DNA of 64,000 bases from Mesostigma viride (Eukaryota > Streptophyta > Mesostigmatophyceae > Mesostigmatales > Mesostigmataceae), in the NCBI GenBank assembly GCA_009746045.1, contig RPFO01000252.1, forward strand, positions 53,660 to 117,659, read 5' to 3'. Made by a program: the position numbers and the translations under genes. The notes under the pieces were generated by a model. The model was not told the DNA's origin. It saw only the letters and a program-made list of their open reading frames with translations, and searched no databases. Numbering within the stretch: position 1 is the stretch's first letter; each line of letters opens with the position of its first letter. This document shows, in pieces, positions 8,705 to 23,300 of the stretch.

Positions 8705-11700
8705 CTATTTCCCCTTGGCGGCGGCGACCACCGTCTTCTTGACCGTGGACTCCCGCAATGTCACCGTGCGGTTGAGCACGATCTTGCCGGGCGATGAGTC
8801 GGTGTCCACGCAGAAGTAGCCTGAAGGGGGGGCGCAGGGGGGCCGTGATAGCCAGCAAGCAAGGCGAGCAACAACGGGAGAAAATATGCAAGAATGAGCA
8901 AGAACCATCTTCCGAGCCCATCCCCAACCAATCCCCGACAACCCACCCCCAAACCATCCCCACCCCCATCCCCACCCCCATCCCCAACTCACCCCAAAAC
9001 CATCCCCAACCCATCCCCAACTCACCCCAAAACCATCCCCAACCCATCCCCAACCCATCCCCAACCATCCCCAACCCATCCCCAACCCATCCCCAACCCA
9101 TCCCCAACCCATCCCCAACCCATCTCCAACCCATCCCCAACCCATCCCCAACCCATCCCCAACCCATCTCCAACCCATCCCCAACCCATCCCCACCCCAT
9201 CCCAACCCATCCCCAACCCATCCCCAACCCATCTCCAACCCATCCCCATCCCAACCCCAACCCATCCCCATCCCATCCCATTCCCAACCCCCCTTCACCT
9301 CCCCTCAACCCCTCCACCGCTCGACCCCTCCTCAAGGCCTCGTGACCCCCCCTCAACCCCCCTCAACCCCCCCACCCGTCAACCCCCTACCCCATTGACC
9401 CCTCCACCCGTACGTACCCAACCGTTCGAACTGGAACTTGTCGCCCGGCTTGGCATTGGCGATGGGCGGAACGGCCAGGGCCCCCTGGACCACCTGCTCC
9501 GACTCCTGGCTGATGTCGTCCAGCCACTTGTCCAGCGAGTTGGGGTCCTGCCCCGCAGCCAAGAAAGCAAACAATGGATGAGCACATTAGTTGTTTTTTA
9601 GATGTGTAAACCCATTCAGTCATCAAATCATTTTCCAAAAATATGCATGGGTGCCATGATGGGTACCATGCACCAAGACCAGGGGCGGGGCGGGAAAAAG
9701 GGGGAGCCCTACTATGTGCGGTATTCGAGCAGTTGCATGATACTGCATCCAAGTGATATCGATTCGTTCCTTAGCTACCCCAGAGATGCCACGCAGCGCC
9801 GCGACGCATGAAGGCAACAATAATGAATTGATGCCTTGAGACTGATACTTCAAGCACCAGACATTTTACAGAGACATATATAATTATGGTGTTTCGCTTC
9901 ACTACGTATTAGTGTCACCGTGATCACCCACGAAATATGCGTTTCGGCTCAGCGCTTATGATGGTGTTTAGCTTCACTACTTATAAGTGTCACAGTGACC
10001 ACCCACCAATTCCGGTGTTTAGCTTCACTAACTACTACCACTGTGGCCACCCACCTCGGACTTGAAGAGCGTGTCGTAAATGCGGACCTCCACCTTGAGT
10101 GGGTCGGTGCCTGGCGCGCATGACACCCAGTGGAGCACGCCCTGCGGAAACAACGCGGCATTCAGCACGTCAACATGGCAGCAACACAACGTACACACGG
10201 CAGCAACAAAAATGATTGTGAGCGTTAGGAAGGGGGGAATAAAAACGCGAGTTGAGCTTAGGGGCAAGGCAGCGCCGACCACGTGAGCACGGCAGCAACA
10301 AAATGGAAACACAGCAGTGTGTGTTCATGTAAACACGGCAGGAACAAAAGATGCCACCATAAACTGTGAAGAGGGTTTTCATGACACAATCCTTCCAAGC
10401 AACTTCAGAGAAACCAGGAATCCTGCTAGGCACAAGAAAACTTCCGCGCATTGCCCTGCACGGTGGCTGGCCTCGTGAAGTTATCTTCCAGCAAACATCT
10501 CGTGCGCACGTTTGGCCGCCGGACATTAATCCCTCGATTGGCATCCGTCCACCCACCCATGGCTTGCAGCTCTTGGAACCTTCAATGCCATCCACACAAA
10601 ATCCTTGGCCTAACGCCGCTCTATAAACGACATCTCTTTGGGTGGATACATTACAATTTGCAAGTTAATCCTGCGTGCCCACCTTCGGCTTGCTACTCGC
10701 GCAACCTTGAATTCTCAGGCACGAATCTGCGCTGCGCAAAGATTTGGATTGCTGCTCCTGGCGATACTTCTGGCTGCTGACAAGACCATTACCATCATTT
10801 CCATTTATACTCGCACACGCATCTTTGGCATGCTACAGCCCATGCTGTGGACATCACCCGCACAAGCACCTTTGGCTTGCTGCTCTGGCTGCCTGTATTC
10901 CTTTCGCACGCGTCCAAACATGCCCCCACTTTTGCCTTGCTGCTCTTGCAACCTAAAAGCTTTTTTAATATTTACTTACTACTATTTCTTTAGTATAAGG
11001 TGGCCCCACCTTTGGCTTGCTGCTCTTGCAAGCTAAAAGCTTTTTTCACATTTACTTACTACTATTTCTTTAGTATAAGGTGGCCCCACCTTTGGCTTGC
11101 TGCTCTTGCAACCTAAAAGCTTTTTTCATATTTACTTACTACTATTTCTTTAGTATCAGGTGGCCCCACCTTTGGCTTGCTGCTCTTGCTGGCGTCGTAC
11201 GTCGCGCGCAGCTCCTGCACGGTGGTGCCATCGGCGGCCATGATGGCGTCCGTCACCGTGATCGGGTACGCGTAGCTGATGCGGGCCGTGGGAGGAAGGG
11301 ACAAAGGCGGTGACACCGCATAAGACATAAGAGGTGGAAGCAGGTCAACGTGATGGGGTTCGCCACCAATAGATCACCAGGAAGGGGTAGCTGTGGGTAA
11401 GGGGTAGGGGCGCACGAGACCGGGCCAACAAGTACAAAGGAAGCGGGGGATGAGGCATAAAGGATGGCTCCATGGGACGCATACCCCATCGTTCACCGTG
11501 ATGATGTACTCGTGGTTTCGGGCTTAAGGTACAGGGTTTGAGGTTTAGGGTTCAGGGTTACGCGTTTAAGGGCAGGATGGAACATGCCACAAAGTACAAC
11601 GGCAGGTTGGGATGTGGGCAAAGAGAAAGGTTTCATTTGCGTGGAGGCAGGTCACTGTGACGGTGGTCTTGCCGGCAGAGAAAATCAATGCCTAGCCAAC

Positions 11701-12746
11701 CCACCCACCAACCAAGCCAGTGCCGACCATCTCTGGCCCATCATTATCCTTGCCGCCGCAACATGGCGGTCATGCCGCTGCAAAAACCCTTATCTAGCCG
11801 AGCAAGCAAGCAAGCAACTGGTCTAGTGCCACTAAACAACAACCCACTTACAAATAATCCTTGCCATATCATCAACATCATCATCACCATGATCGCCACC
11901 ATCATCATCACCATGATCGCCACCATCATCATCACCATCATCGCCACCATCATCATCACCATGATCGCCACCATCATCATCACCATCATCGCCACCATCA
12001 TCATCACCATCATCGCCACCACCATGATCGCAACCACCATCATCAACATCATCATCATCATGATCGCCACCATCATCATCACCATTCTTACCGCAGCATG
12101 GCGGTCTTGCCCACGCAGAGGCCGTAGTAGTCCTTGGAGTCGACCAGCCGGAAGTCGCTCTGCTCGATGTAGACGATGCGCGAGAAAGGGACCTGCAGGG
12201 CCAAGGGGCAGGAGGGGTGGCAGATGGCAGAAGAAGCGCAGATGGCAGAAGAGGGACGGCATAGATGGCAAGGTATAGATGCAAGTACAAGGAAGCAAGG
12301 GTTCACACAGTTAAGTACAAGGCATACTAATAGCAGTAGAGTTACACGTGATGTGAAGCATGGTGATGAGTTGGCCGATGTCAACGAGCGGAAAGGAGAG
12401 GCCATGGAAGATAACAACGGCTGTCAACAGGCTGGAGGGATATGCTCATCCTCATCTCGCTGCTTCTGCTAGTGGCATCCCTGCATCAAAACAAGGACTG
12501 CTGAGCGCAGCCAGATCAATATGGGGATGTCGAGCGCATGCAGCGTCTCAGGTGCCAGCCGCACACCTTGTAGACGCCGGCCGACGCGTCCTTGTCAGGT
12601 CGCACGAGCGCCTCCACCTCCTCCACCTGGCCCTCAGGGAAGTTGGTGATGACAACCTGCCAGGGGGTGCGGCAACACATCCATGGCAAGCATACATGAG
12701 CCACCACGGCGTGCACATCAAGATAGGAGCTGGGCTAATCAGGCAA

Positions 12747-12781
<35 letters not shown>

Positions 12782-15700
12782 ATAGGCACGGGAGACGCTG
12801 GTACGACAGGCAAAGGCAGAAGCGGGTCCAAGAACTACATCCACTCCATCTATCGCTTCGAAAAGTAACGACTTCTCAAGTGGCTGGATTATATTTCAAG
12901 TGCCAGGCTTTGTGAGGGCCACTCCCGATCTAAGGGGCTGCGTTGCCCAGTTCAAGTGCCCAACGTGAGGTGAGCGGGGAGGGCGGGGAGGGCAGGGAGG
13001 CGGGGAGGGCGGGGAGGGCGGGGAGGGCGGGGAGGGCGGGGAGGGAGGGGAGGGCGGGAGGGAGGGAGCGGGAGGGCGGGGAGGGCGGGGAGGGCGGGGA
13101 GGGCGGGGAGGGCGGGGGGCGGGGAGGGCGGGGAGGGCGGGGAGGGCGGGGAGGGAGGGGAGGGAGGGCGGAGGGCGGGGAGGGCGGGGAGGGCGGGGAG
13201 GGCGGGGAGGGCGGGGAGGGCGGGGAGGGCGGGGAGGGCGGGGAGGGCGGGGAGGGCGGGGAGGGCGGGGAGGGCGGGGAGGGCGGGGAGGGCGGGGAGG
13301 GCGGGGAGGGCGGGGAGGGCGGGAGGGAGGGAGGGAGGGGAGGGAGGGGAGGGAGGGGAGGGCGGGAGGGCGGGGAGGGCGGGGAGGGCGGGGAGGGCGG
13401 GGAGGGCGGGAGGGCGGGGAGGGCGGGGAGGGCGGGGAGGGAGGGAGGGAGGGCGGGAGGGCGGGGGGGGAGGGGAGGGCGGGGAGGGCGGGGAGGGCGG
13501 GGAGGGCGGGGAGGGCGGGGAGGGCGGGGAGGGCGGGGAGGGGAGGGAGGGGAGCGGGTTGTGCACCGTCATAGTAGACCAGCATACTGGTCACTTTAGA
13601 ACACATTGTTGCAAGTAGTGGCTCACCTTGAGCGGGTTCAACACCATCATTGAGCGGGGCGCCGTGCGGTTGAGGTCGTCGCGCACGAAGTGCTCCAACA
13701 ACGCGTAGCGGATGATGTTCTCGCTGGCACGCGCCACACAGCCACAGAGCATGCGACGAGGCACCAGGCACACAGAGGGAATGGAGGGTTCGACAAATTA
13801 TGATGTTCTCACTAAATGCGACACGGGGTGGACCACCAAGGGCAAGAACTAGTGACAGGGCAAGAGCCAAACAAGTGAATAGAGCACGAAACACACACAA
13901 GGGGGGAACCAAGCAAGCCTACGATTGTGATGAAGGGGTTCGGTTGTGACGATGTCCGCATCCCTGCTTGCCACGGGGTAGGAAGGAACCAAGGCACAGG
14001 GAGCTATCGCCGCACACGGCACGCGCCGAGCACCTGACACACAGAGTGAGCATGGAGCACCCACGGCATGATCCAAGCACAACCACACACGCACAGACAC
14101 ACACACACACACAAACTATACTATAGTGACCACACACACGCACAAACTATACTATAGTGACCACACACACACACACAAACTATACTATAGTGACCACACA
14201 TACACACACACACGCACACACACACACACACAACAAGAGTACACCAGAGACATGTAAGGAGGAAGAGGACAAGGCCCCGGGGAGGAGACGCCAAGAGAAC
14301 GCATCATGTCAATACAGGGTGCCGGCACGGCTTCATTGGCAACGTTTTCGCGATGCACCCCCCAAGGGGATTGCCTCGCGAAGCCGTAGTGGGACAAACT
14401 GCGCTGTACGGAAACAAAGGACTGGGAAACCCGACGCAGACAGGGCAGGAGAGGGGAAGTGGGTGGCAACATGCGCAGAGGAGAAGGGGGGGGGAAGGGG
14501 CACACCAAGGCCCAGGGGGGTGGTAGAGAAGCTGGAGTAGGTGGATAAGGGGGATTGTGGCAAGGAGGCGGGCAGGTGCGAGGTGCAGGGGGGCGGGACC
14601 ACATCACAGTCATGCATACCAGCCCGCCACAACCAGGTGTGCACCATTTCCCATCACGAAACCGAAATGCTCTTATTCCCTCACAGTGACAGGAGGCCCC
14701 CCCCCCCGATCCCCGACCAACCCATTCCCCGTCCAGCCCCAGCCCAGCCCGGTGACTGCACCCACTGTTTCTCCTCCACTTTCTCATTGCGAGTACCAAG
14801 CGTCAGCAGTCGTTTGTGTGTGGCAATGCTGGCCTCTACCACCAAATCATCCCCCACTCACTTACGCATGACTCGCAATCGCGCGTGATTTACACTTAGT
14901 TTGTGAACCCTTGACACGATATTCTCGGTGATGTGCGCTCCCTTTGTTCATCATTGTCACACATTCCCGGCGATGGGCACTCACTTGCGCGTGACGCCCA
15001 GCGAGCGGCAGAATGCGTTGAGCGCCTCGGGGGGGCACCCGCGCCGCCGCAGGCCCGACAGCGTGAGCAGGCGGGGGTCGTCCCACCCGCGCACGTGGTG
15101 GTCCGTCACGAGCTTGTTTAGCTGATGGAAAGATGGAAGGAGAGGGGTAAGGGGACATAATCGTGGATAGGGAACGGGGGGGAGAGGGAGAATGAAGTGG
15201 GCAGCAATACTGTACCTTGAAGGAATATTATACGTGCACAAAGAGGTGATGACACTAGGGAATAGGACCAGGGTGCCAAATATACCTGTTCAAGGCATGT
15301 GACATGTTGTAAAAAAAAAATGCAATAGGCAGGCACTGTTGGTGGGGAGAACATCTATAGAGAGATCGAAAACGTGCTGTCCTCGTGCAGCGGATGGAAG
15401 CACCGAGAGCGCCAGCGCGCCCACAAAGACCAAAGGCCAGCGGAAACTGTGCCTATGCGTACCAAAGGCCCCTGCGTGCAGCTCCTTGACTATAATGGGA
15501 CAACATACGCAGGCTGTGCCGTTACAGCCCCATCGGCTACGATCGCATCAAGCCCAACAAGTCCTGCTGCCTTGTTTTTAGACACTCCCAACATCGCCCC
15601 CCCCCCCCCCCTGCGTCAGCACCCCCACAATTAAACGTTCTGATTCTTTCTGACCTATTACCTCCATTCCCCTTTTGCCCTCGCCCCTCGCGCGACCCCA

Positions 15701-18700
15701 TCACTGCGTCGCGGATCACCCACATGCTTCCCTTGCGCCACCAGCCCCACAGTGCAGCTTCCTCGCTCACCTTGCGCTTGGAGAGCACGGTGTGCGTGAT
15801 GTTGAGGCGCGAGTACTCCCACACGACGGGCAGGTACAGGTCCAGGCTGTGGATCAGCCAGTAGTAGGACGCACGCCGCGTCTCAAACTCGAGCGTGCAC
15901 AGCTGGGGCAAGGGGTGCGGGGAGGGGGAGATCAGACAAGAGGCAGGGTATTGGGGGAGGGGGGGGGACAGAGATGTAGAAGGGGGTGGGGCGAGCGGGT
16001 GGGCATAAGAGTAGGGTGAGGATGAGGATATGTCAGCATCGTCATGCAGCGGAAGGCGCCATACTTGAAAATTAACCAAGGGCAGAGGATAGAGAATCCA
16101 CGACGAACATTTGAGCATGAGCGCATGAGCAAAGGAGCTCGTATGCATTTACTGACCATCGCACACCCTGCGACTGGTCCACCTCCCTAAGGCTAGCTCC
16201 TGCACCGTGTGTCAACATATTGCCCAGTCCAGCATCGGCCAACATGCCAGATGGGGAGAGCCGATTCCCTGCATCGCTCGGAGGAGATGGGATGCTGTGA
16301 CCGTGTGATGACGGAAGATGATGCTACGTGAGATTTCAACGAGATGGATTGTTACAAAGCATGCAGGGAGATGTTCACCAGCATGCGGGTAGATACTAAC
16401 CAGCATACGACGAGACGGGTGCTCCGCCACCCTGACATAGAGGTGCGGAGTCTCCATCGAGTCAGGTTCCTGTGAGCGAGGCGAATACCACTTCAAGCGA
16501 GGAACCCAACACCCTGAGGGAAGTTGCGTCGTGGAGCTGAATACATTCATAACTATCTCCGTCGTTGCAGTTGATACAGCAAGTCCAGGCACGTGCCGCT
16601 ACGCTCGGGTTCAAACAAGCAGGGCAGGTAGCATGCCTTTCTGTCACTTAGGTGCACACAGATCGCGACGATACTATTATTATTATTATTATTATCATCA
16701 TCATTATTATAATTACCATTATTATGGATTTGATTATGATCGCTATGACTTTAAAATTAGTAAAATTCCTAGTGTTTAACGCACCGAGTGTGTGACGTCT
16801 TCCAGCGCGTCCACAATGCAGTGCGTGTAGTCGTAGCTGGGATAGATACACCACTTGTCCCCCGCCATCGGGTGGGGCACAAACTGCCGCCACGCGCACC
16901 CGAGCAGTGGGGCGGGAACACCGGGATGAGCAAGGGAGCGCAGGGGAAGAAAGAAATGTTCAAATCAGAAGTGGTCGGTGGGAAAAATTCGTCTCTTAAT
17001 GGCTGCGGACATCAAAAGTGGCGGCTAGTTTCCTAACCGAAGCATCGGGAAGCGGATTGATTATGCCAAACTAGTTGAGTATATAGCTAGTAAGTACAAT
17101 TAATTTGAAGGTTGCCTAAGCCGAGGACAGCCTAACTATACGGCTTTCCCACTCAGTGCGACAACAAGTCCTAGCTAGCTGGTAAGCAGGTGCAACATGT
17201 CCTAGCTAGCCATCTTGTTGTGGTAAGCTGGTGGCCAGGGCCACGTATGCACAAGCGAGCGAGCGAGCTACTTTGATGAGTTATGCGATCAAATCCAGCT
17301 GTCCCCACCTCTCACCTTGACCAGTAGTGGCAGGCATCCGGTACGGTACGCGCTAGCAAGCTATTCGCCCGGTTACGTTACGCGATCAGGCCCATCATGC
17401 CCTCGCCAGCCACCATGAACAGTGTCAGCTCGCCACCCACCATGAACAGTGTTAGCTCGCCACCCACCTTGAACAGCACGGCGCCACCCACCTTCGCGCG
17501 GTAGCCACCCACCTTTATGCAACCCGCACGCGCGCCACCCACCTTGGGAAGTGTCAGCGAAGGCGCCACCCACCTTGATGCGGTATGCGATCAGGTCGAG
17601 CATGTTGTAGTTCTCGTTGCGCATGTCCTGCTTCATGCGCAGCGTGGCCGCCCCCTCCGGGACAAGCCCCCGCCGCATGTCGTTGAACAGCCTGAGCGAC
17701 TCCTCCACGGGGCGGTTGCGCCAGGGGCTGTCCATCTTCTTCTCGCGGTACTCCTTGATCTCGTCAGCCGTCTGTGCAAGTGTGTGTGGGTATGAGTGTA
17801 AGCGTGTGGCAGGCGAAAGCAACCACAGGTATACTCGACAGGAGAGTCAGACGGTTACATACTCATAGATCTCATCCAAAGTAGTTGAATTCTGTGATCC
17901 TAATTGCTTCTTTGGACTCACAAGTGGGTAGGGCCGAGGCCAACTAACCAGTTAGTACACACATGCATCAAACGGGCAACGATCCCACCGGAACGGAGGT
18001 GGTAAACTAATAATGGATAGGGAGGCGTGGCTGTATGCAGTAGTCACGCCTGCCGTTTAAAAGGGGTGGGGAAGGCGTGGCCAATGACAGAAGCACCAGG
18101 GATCAAACAAACAACGGGGATCAAACAAACAGGGGAGTCAGGCTGCTGGCGTGTACAAGGCGGTAAAGCCGTACTCCCCTGATCTCGCCCGCCACCGGGC
18201 GGGGGAGAAAGAGGTGGTCTGGGATGGATGGTCGCAAAGGAAACTTTACTACTGACAGCATTAGCAACTCTAATTTTATTCCGGGCACTGGAACTAGTGG
18301 ACACAGCGTGCTGATTCTGGAAACGCTCAACACGTACATGGCTTATCCACTCAATTCTGTGATACAAAACACACCGGCCAAATCATGGAGACATCCACAA
18401 GGAGGCATCACCCACGAGGTGAGATTGATAACAACAAGAGCATGGCGAGAATGTGAGTGGGATTCGTTGCTAGTGCCCACGGCACGTGCTAGCGCCCACG
18501 CGTTCGAATCCCACTAGTGCCCCATTCCGCGGTACCTGGTGGCAGACGTAGGCCTTGTCCCGCTTGATCAGCTCCACGGCCAGGTCGTACAGCTCCTGGA
18601 AGTAGTCGCTCGAGTAGGTGATCTGCGCCGGGAGGGGGGAGGGAACGCAAGCATGGCACAAGATGCGGAAGATGGAATTAACCAAGATTGTGTGCCCATG

Positions 18701-20267
18701 TAGTCGCTCAAGTAGGCAATCTGCGAGGGTGCAAGCGGAGGCACACACGAAACATGCCATGACAGATTATTACTGTACACAAGCCTAGATAGGACTGCGT
18801 GCCTGGGGTTGCCTTGCGAGGCCGTAGTGAGTGTGGATATCGAGGTGTTCAGCGGCGTCATGATGCAGGTAAGCAGTGCACAAGAGACAGAAGACAGCAT
18901 TAACGACGCGTGCCTGTGTGATTTCTCCAGTAAGTAATCTGCTAGGGAGGGAGGGGGGGGCGGGCCAGCAAGCACGATACGTATGGCAGAAAAAATGACG
19001 CAAGAAGGCATTTCTTATTCTATAAAAGGCAAGATAATTCTATGTCAACAACCCGTCCTGCGGCCATGCCCACCTTGCACCACTTCCATCCCAGCCACGC
19101 CACAATCTCCTGGATGTGGTCAATGTACTCCTGCTTCTCCGCCTCCGGGTTCGTGTCGTCGTACCTGGGGGGGTTATAATGTACGCGTGGTATAGTTATA
19201 ATGTATTGGAGGGGACGCACACAGACAGGCATGCATGCAAAGTGTGCAAGAAAGTGTCATGACCGGGTGCAGGTCATGCCCAGCCAGAGTGGCGAACGCA
19301 GGAATGAATGTAATGACCATGCTGTGAAGCCAGCGATGCCACACATACATGCGCATGTCTCATGGGACGCAACAGTACGCCAGCCTGGGGCAGACAGGTA
19401 TAAAGAGTAAGAAAATAAGGCAACAAGCGCATGCTCGCCATCGCAAGCATACGGCATTCCATACGTACCAATCCAGCCCTGCAGCAGGTACTGTAAATCA
19501 TGTTCCCCCTTGCGGCTTTGCCGTGCAGCGCAGCTCGATTGTCTCTCTGACGCACGGGCAACCAGGGACCGCTCCTATTCACCGCTCCTATTCACCGCTC
19601 CTATTCATCGAACGTGCCCACTGGCAACTCTTCATCTTCCCACCGTCACCCTCCAAACCTTCAACTTCCTACAATGTCCTCAGGGTAATTCAGAGAAAGA
19701 TACACCGCAATCGTTCCCCGGGGGTTGGGGTGGGTACAGAAGAGAGCCACGATGACGGAAAAAAGAAGGGTGTTTCCAATCCTATCTTCCCGCCATTCTT
19801 CACGTTTCAAGCAACCTTGAATACCCCCAACGTTGTTTATTCCTGCATTTTAATAATGAGCCTTGATTAAAACCAAAAGTACGGCCAACAATTTATTCAG
19901 CCCCAATTTATCCCGGCTAGAGATTGCATTGCAAAAATCAAGTCTCCGGCAAGGACAATGGCACTCAACAGGCAGCATGACAACCCATGAGCTCAACCTT
20001 TGAACCACGAGCTAAAACTTTGGCACGCCGCCCTCATTCCACGCAAGGTCAGCACCGCCATTAAGTACCGATTCATGATACACCAAGAACTGCCGCCCTA
20101 CATGTTAAGACAGGTAGCGCAATAGTAAGGATGCCATGCTACCTATTCAAAAACTATTCAGAGATATCGGCCCTATTCCGTGATTCGGATATACAGATAG
20201 ATTCACGGCCGCCCACCTGAGGTAGCAGATGCCGCCGCGCTCCTTGGCGTATCCAAAGTCGATGTGC

Positions 20268-20311
<44 letters not shown>

Positions 20312-23300
20312 GGGGAAGCGAGTGACCACCTTGCCGCCCGTGCGCTGTAGGTGGGCGGCGAGCATCTCCTTGGTGTTGGCTGGCCGCATGATGGTGCCGT
20401 CGCTGAAGGGGATGACCGTGTGCACCTGAGGCGGCGGATAGGTTGAGAGAGAGCAGCAGCGGGGTTGTGAATGAATTACCTACAGGTGACTGCCCAAGGG
20501 CAAGGCACACATAATCGCGCGGAGGTGCACTCTGCATATCTCCTATTCGCAGCTTTCCTCCCACGTTTCTATGCTGGGTCGTATATACCACAGATCTCTT
20601 ATACATCAAGGAGACAACCAGATCTCTTACATATTTTGCTCCCCCGATGGTGTGATGTTCTGTGAACGATTCCATGTTGGAACTGCAACCATTGCAGAGA
20701 GAACCAAGCCCATGTCTACGCAAGCAATACTCCTTGATCCCTACATTGCCTGCATGTTCAGTATGGACAAAGGGGGTAATTTTACGAAGAAAAAAAACGA
20801 ATGATCCTCGACAGTTGCTCCCATGACCCGGTAGAGCATACGAATAGCCTGCAAAGGGAGACGGTGCAAGACACTGCCTGGGGACGCACCAAGCAGAGAT
20901 GTACCTCCCTGCCCAGCCATCACCGTTGCTACTGATCTCTAACCAGCAGAAGCGGTTAAGTCAACATGTCTGAAGTTTGCACCCACTGGGCACTCCCAGG
21001 AAGATCCTTGCCTGCAGCTGGGCTGCCCCCCCCCATCCCCCTCTCCAGCAAAAAGAATGCCTGCCTGCATGATGTGAATCGGCCCCATAATGCCGCATGA
21101 CTGAACACAGAAGCACAACAGCCCGCATAGCACAGGCAACGCCCAAAGGGGATTAATAGTCTGGATGTCCCTCCATCAGCGACCCACCTGGTGGTTGTTC
21201 TCTGGAGATGGGAAGAACGAGAAGGGGTCCGCGTCCTCAGCGACTCCCTCCCCTTCGCCAGCAGCAGCCGCAGCATTATCGCCGCCGTCGGCTGTGGCGG
21301 CAGCTGCAGGGGCAGCCTCCTGTAGCACAGAACAAGATAAATTGTAGACGGAACATAGGAAGACCAGCTGTGAGTAACAGCCACTCAGGAGAGCAAGAGC
21401 GGCATTCTTAAGTGCGATTCGGGGTAGCCGAGCAAGCCATATCCCTAATAAACCTACGCCATATCAGTTAGTGCAAATATTGGCCGGAATCCTTAGGCCG
21501 CTCGGCATAAAGGATCCGGACCAATATTTACCCAGCTATAACCGCTCACTGGTAACCTAAGCTTATGCATGTATCCTCTCCACACTCCTCACCACCCCAC
21601 CCCCGCGTGGCCCACCCCCCACCTTGGGCTTCTTCTCCACCTTCTTCTTCTTCTTGGGCTCATCATCCGCCGCCGTGCGCGGGCCCAGCAGCGCCTCGAT
21701 CTGGCGATCCGTCTCCTCCTGCGGGGGAGGGCAGGATATGTGTAGATGACAACGAGGGGTACGGTCATGGGGGCGAAGATGATGGGGTACAGCCATTACC
21801 GCGTTCCGTTGCGATCGACGACTGAAATTCGGTGTCCCACCTTAACGCGATAATGCAACTTAACGCGATAATGCAACTTAACGGTAGAATTAGGCTAGAA
21901 GCCCACCCCCTCCTCTCACGGACTTCTATGTGCATTCAACAGCCCTCGTCAAGCCCGATCCAGCTGCAGCATCAATGAAAGCCGCCCAAAGTCCATTTTC
22001 CAGGCCAGATATTTTCTGAGGAAAACGGGCTGCAATACACGCCGGGTGCAGCCACCCAGCCCGTGCGTGCAATGGATACCACAGATGTGTGTTTTGACCC
22101 TAGAAAGTTTTCACTTTTTGGCGGTCCTTAATTGCCAGCCGGCTTCACGTTTGATTGTGGCGAAAAATGGGAACAGTCGTGAGGGAAGTTTCATTTACTG
22201 CATGCATGCTCTTGGATCCGTAAGTTGTACCGCAGTCCGCAGGCTGCAAAATTGATATTGTAAGGTTGCATGCGCGCTTTTCACTGATGCCAGGAGGCGG
22301 GGAAGCCTGCGAATCCAGTGGAGCTTGCGTACTTTGCCGCCTGAACGTCACAATATAGCGGGTCCGGACGTGGCAAAACGGGGCCTCCTCTGCGGCCAAG
22401 AATGGCCTGACACCAACAAATTCAGTCATTACCGCGTTAAGTTGTGATGGCACCCAGGCTTAAGTTGCAGTCGTCGCCCAAGCTTCGGCGTCGCAACTTA
22501 ATGCGGTAACGCGACCTTAGAAATCGCAACTTAACGCTGTCATGACTGTACAGGAATGGGGAGGGGGGGGGAAGATATGTACACACAGCAGCTGCACATC
22601 CTCTGCCCACAGAGGCGGCACAATCTCCCTCTAAGCCGGTGTCCAGAACGGGCCACTTGTAATGTGTCACAAACTATGCACAACACCTTGACACCGGACG
22701 ATGCTTCTTATACCGTCACCGGCACGCCATCACCATTTGGCCACCCATGCCTGCCCACCACCAACACCAGCAGCAGCAGCATCCCCACCACCTCCTGGCC
22801 ACCTGGCCACCACTTTGGAGTGTAAAGTTAGGGTTTAACCTGGCAACTATCACGCGTTGCAACACCCATCCATTGGTATGGTCAGTCTGCGTAATTTACA
22901 ACCTACTGCGTATCCACCCGCCAAAGTCTACAGCCAACAGCCCCAACTTGACCATGTGTGCGCATGCTCGTCCGCTAATATGCCCATCCCCTAATACTAT
23001 GCCCCATGCCATACAACATGATGCTGCCCACATCCTGCGCCCGCACCTTGATCATCTTGGTGTCAGCCCATGGGTGGATCGTGCGCGCCTCCGCCAGCAG
23101 CTTGCCGACTGGATGACAACCCAACAAGGGAGGAGCGAACAAGCACGGTGGTAGAGAATGCATTCGCATGAGCGTGCCGACTGGACCACAAGGCAACACG
23201 GGCAAAGTGAACAAGCATGGTGGTGGAGAATGCCATTGCATGGGCGTGCCGACTTGACGACAACACAAAGGGCATCGTGGCAGAGAGTGCAATAAAGCAA

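Noticed and set aside
11520-11575. TTTAGGG/TTCAGGG words resembling plant telomere repeats
   Set aside because: Only one exact unit occurs among diverged neighbours, in GlnRS intron 18; it is not a telomeric array.
12896-13912. Pro/Leu-rich and Gly/Glu-rich frames over the GGGGAGGGC array
   Set aside because: This is intronic satellite sequence between GlnRS exons 16 and 17. The true exon 16 lies in one frame only at 13723-13627.
18500-18520. GTTCGAATCCCAC, which resembles a tRNA T-arm / B box
   Set aside because: No acceptor stem, D arm or anticodon arm could be paired around it. It lies next to GlnRS exon 11. The similar GGTTCGAGCC at 6907 is inside the RT frame.
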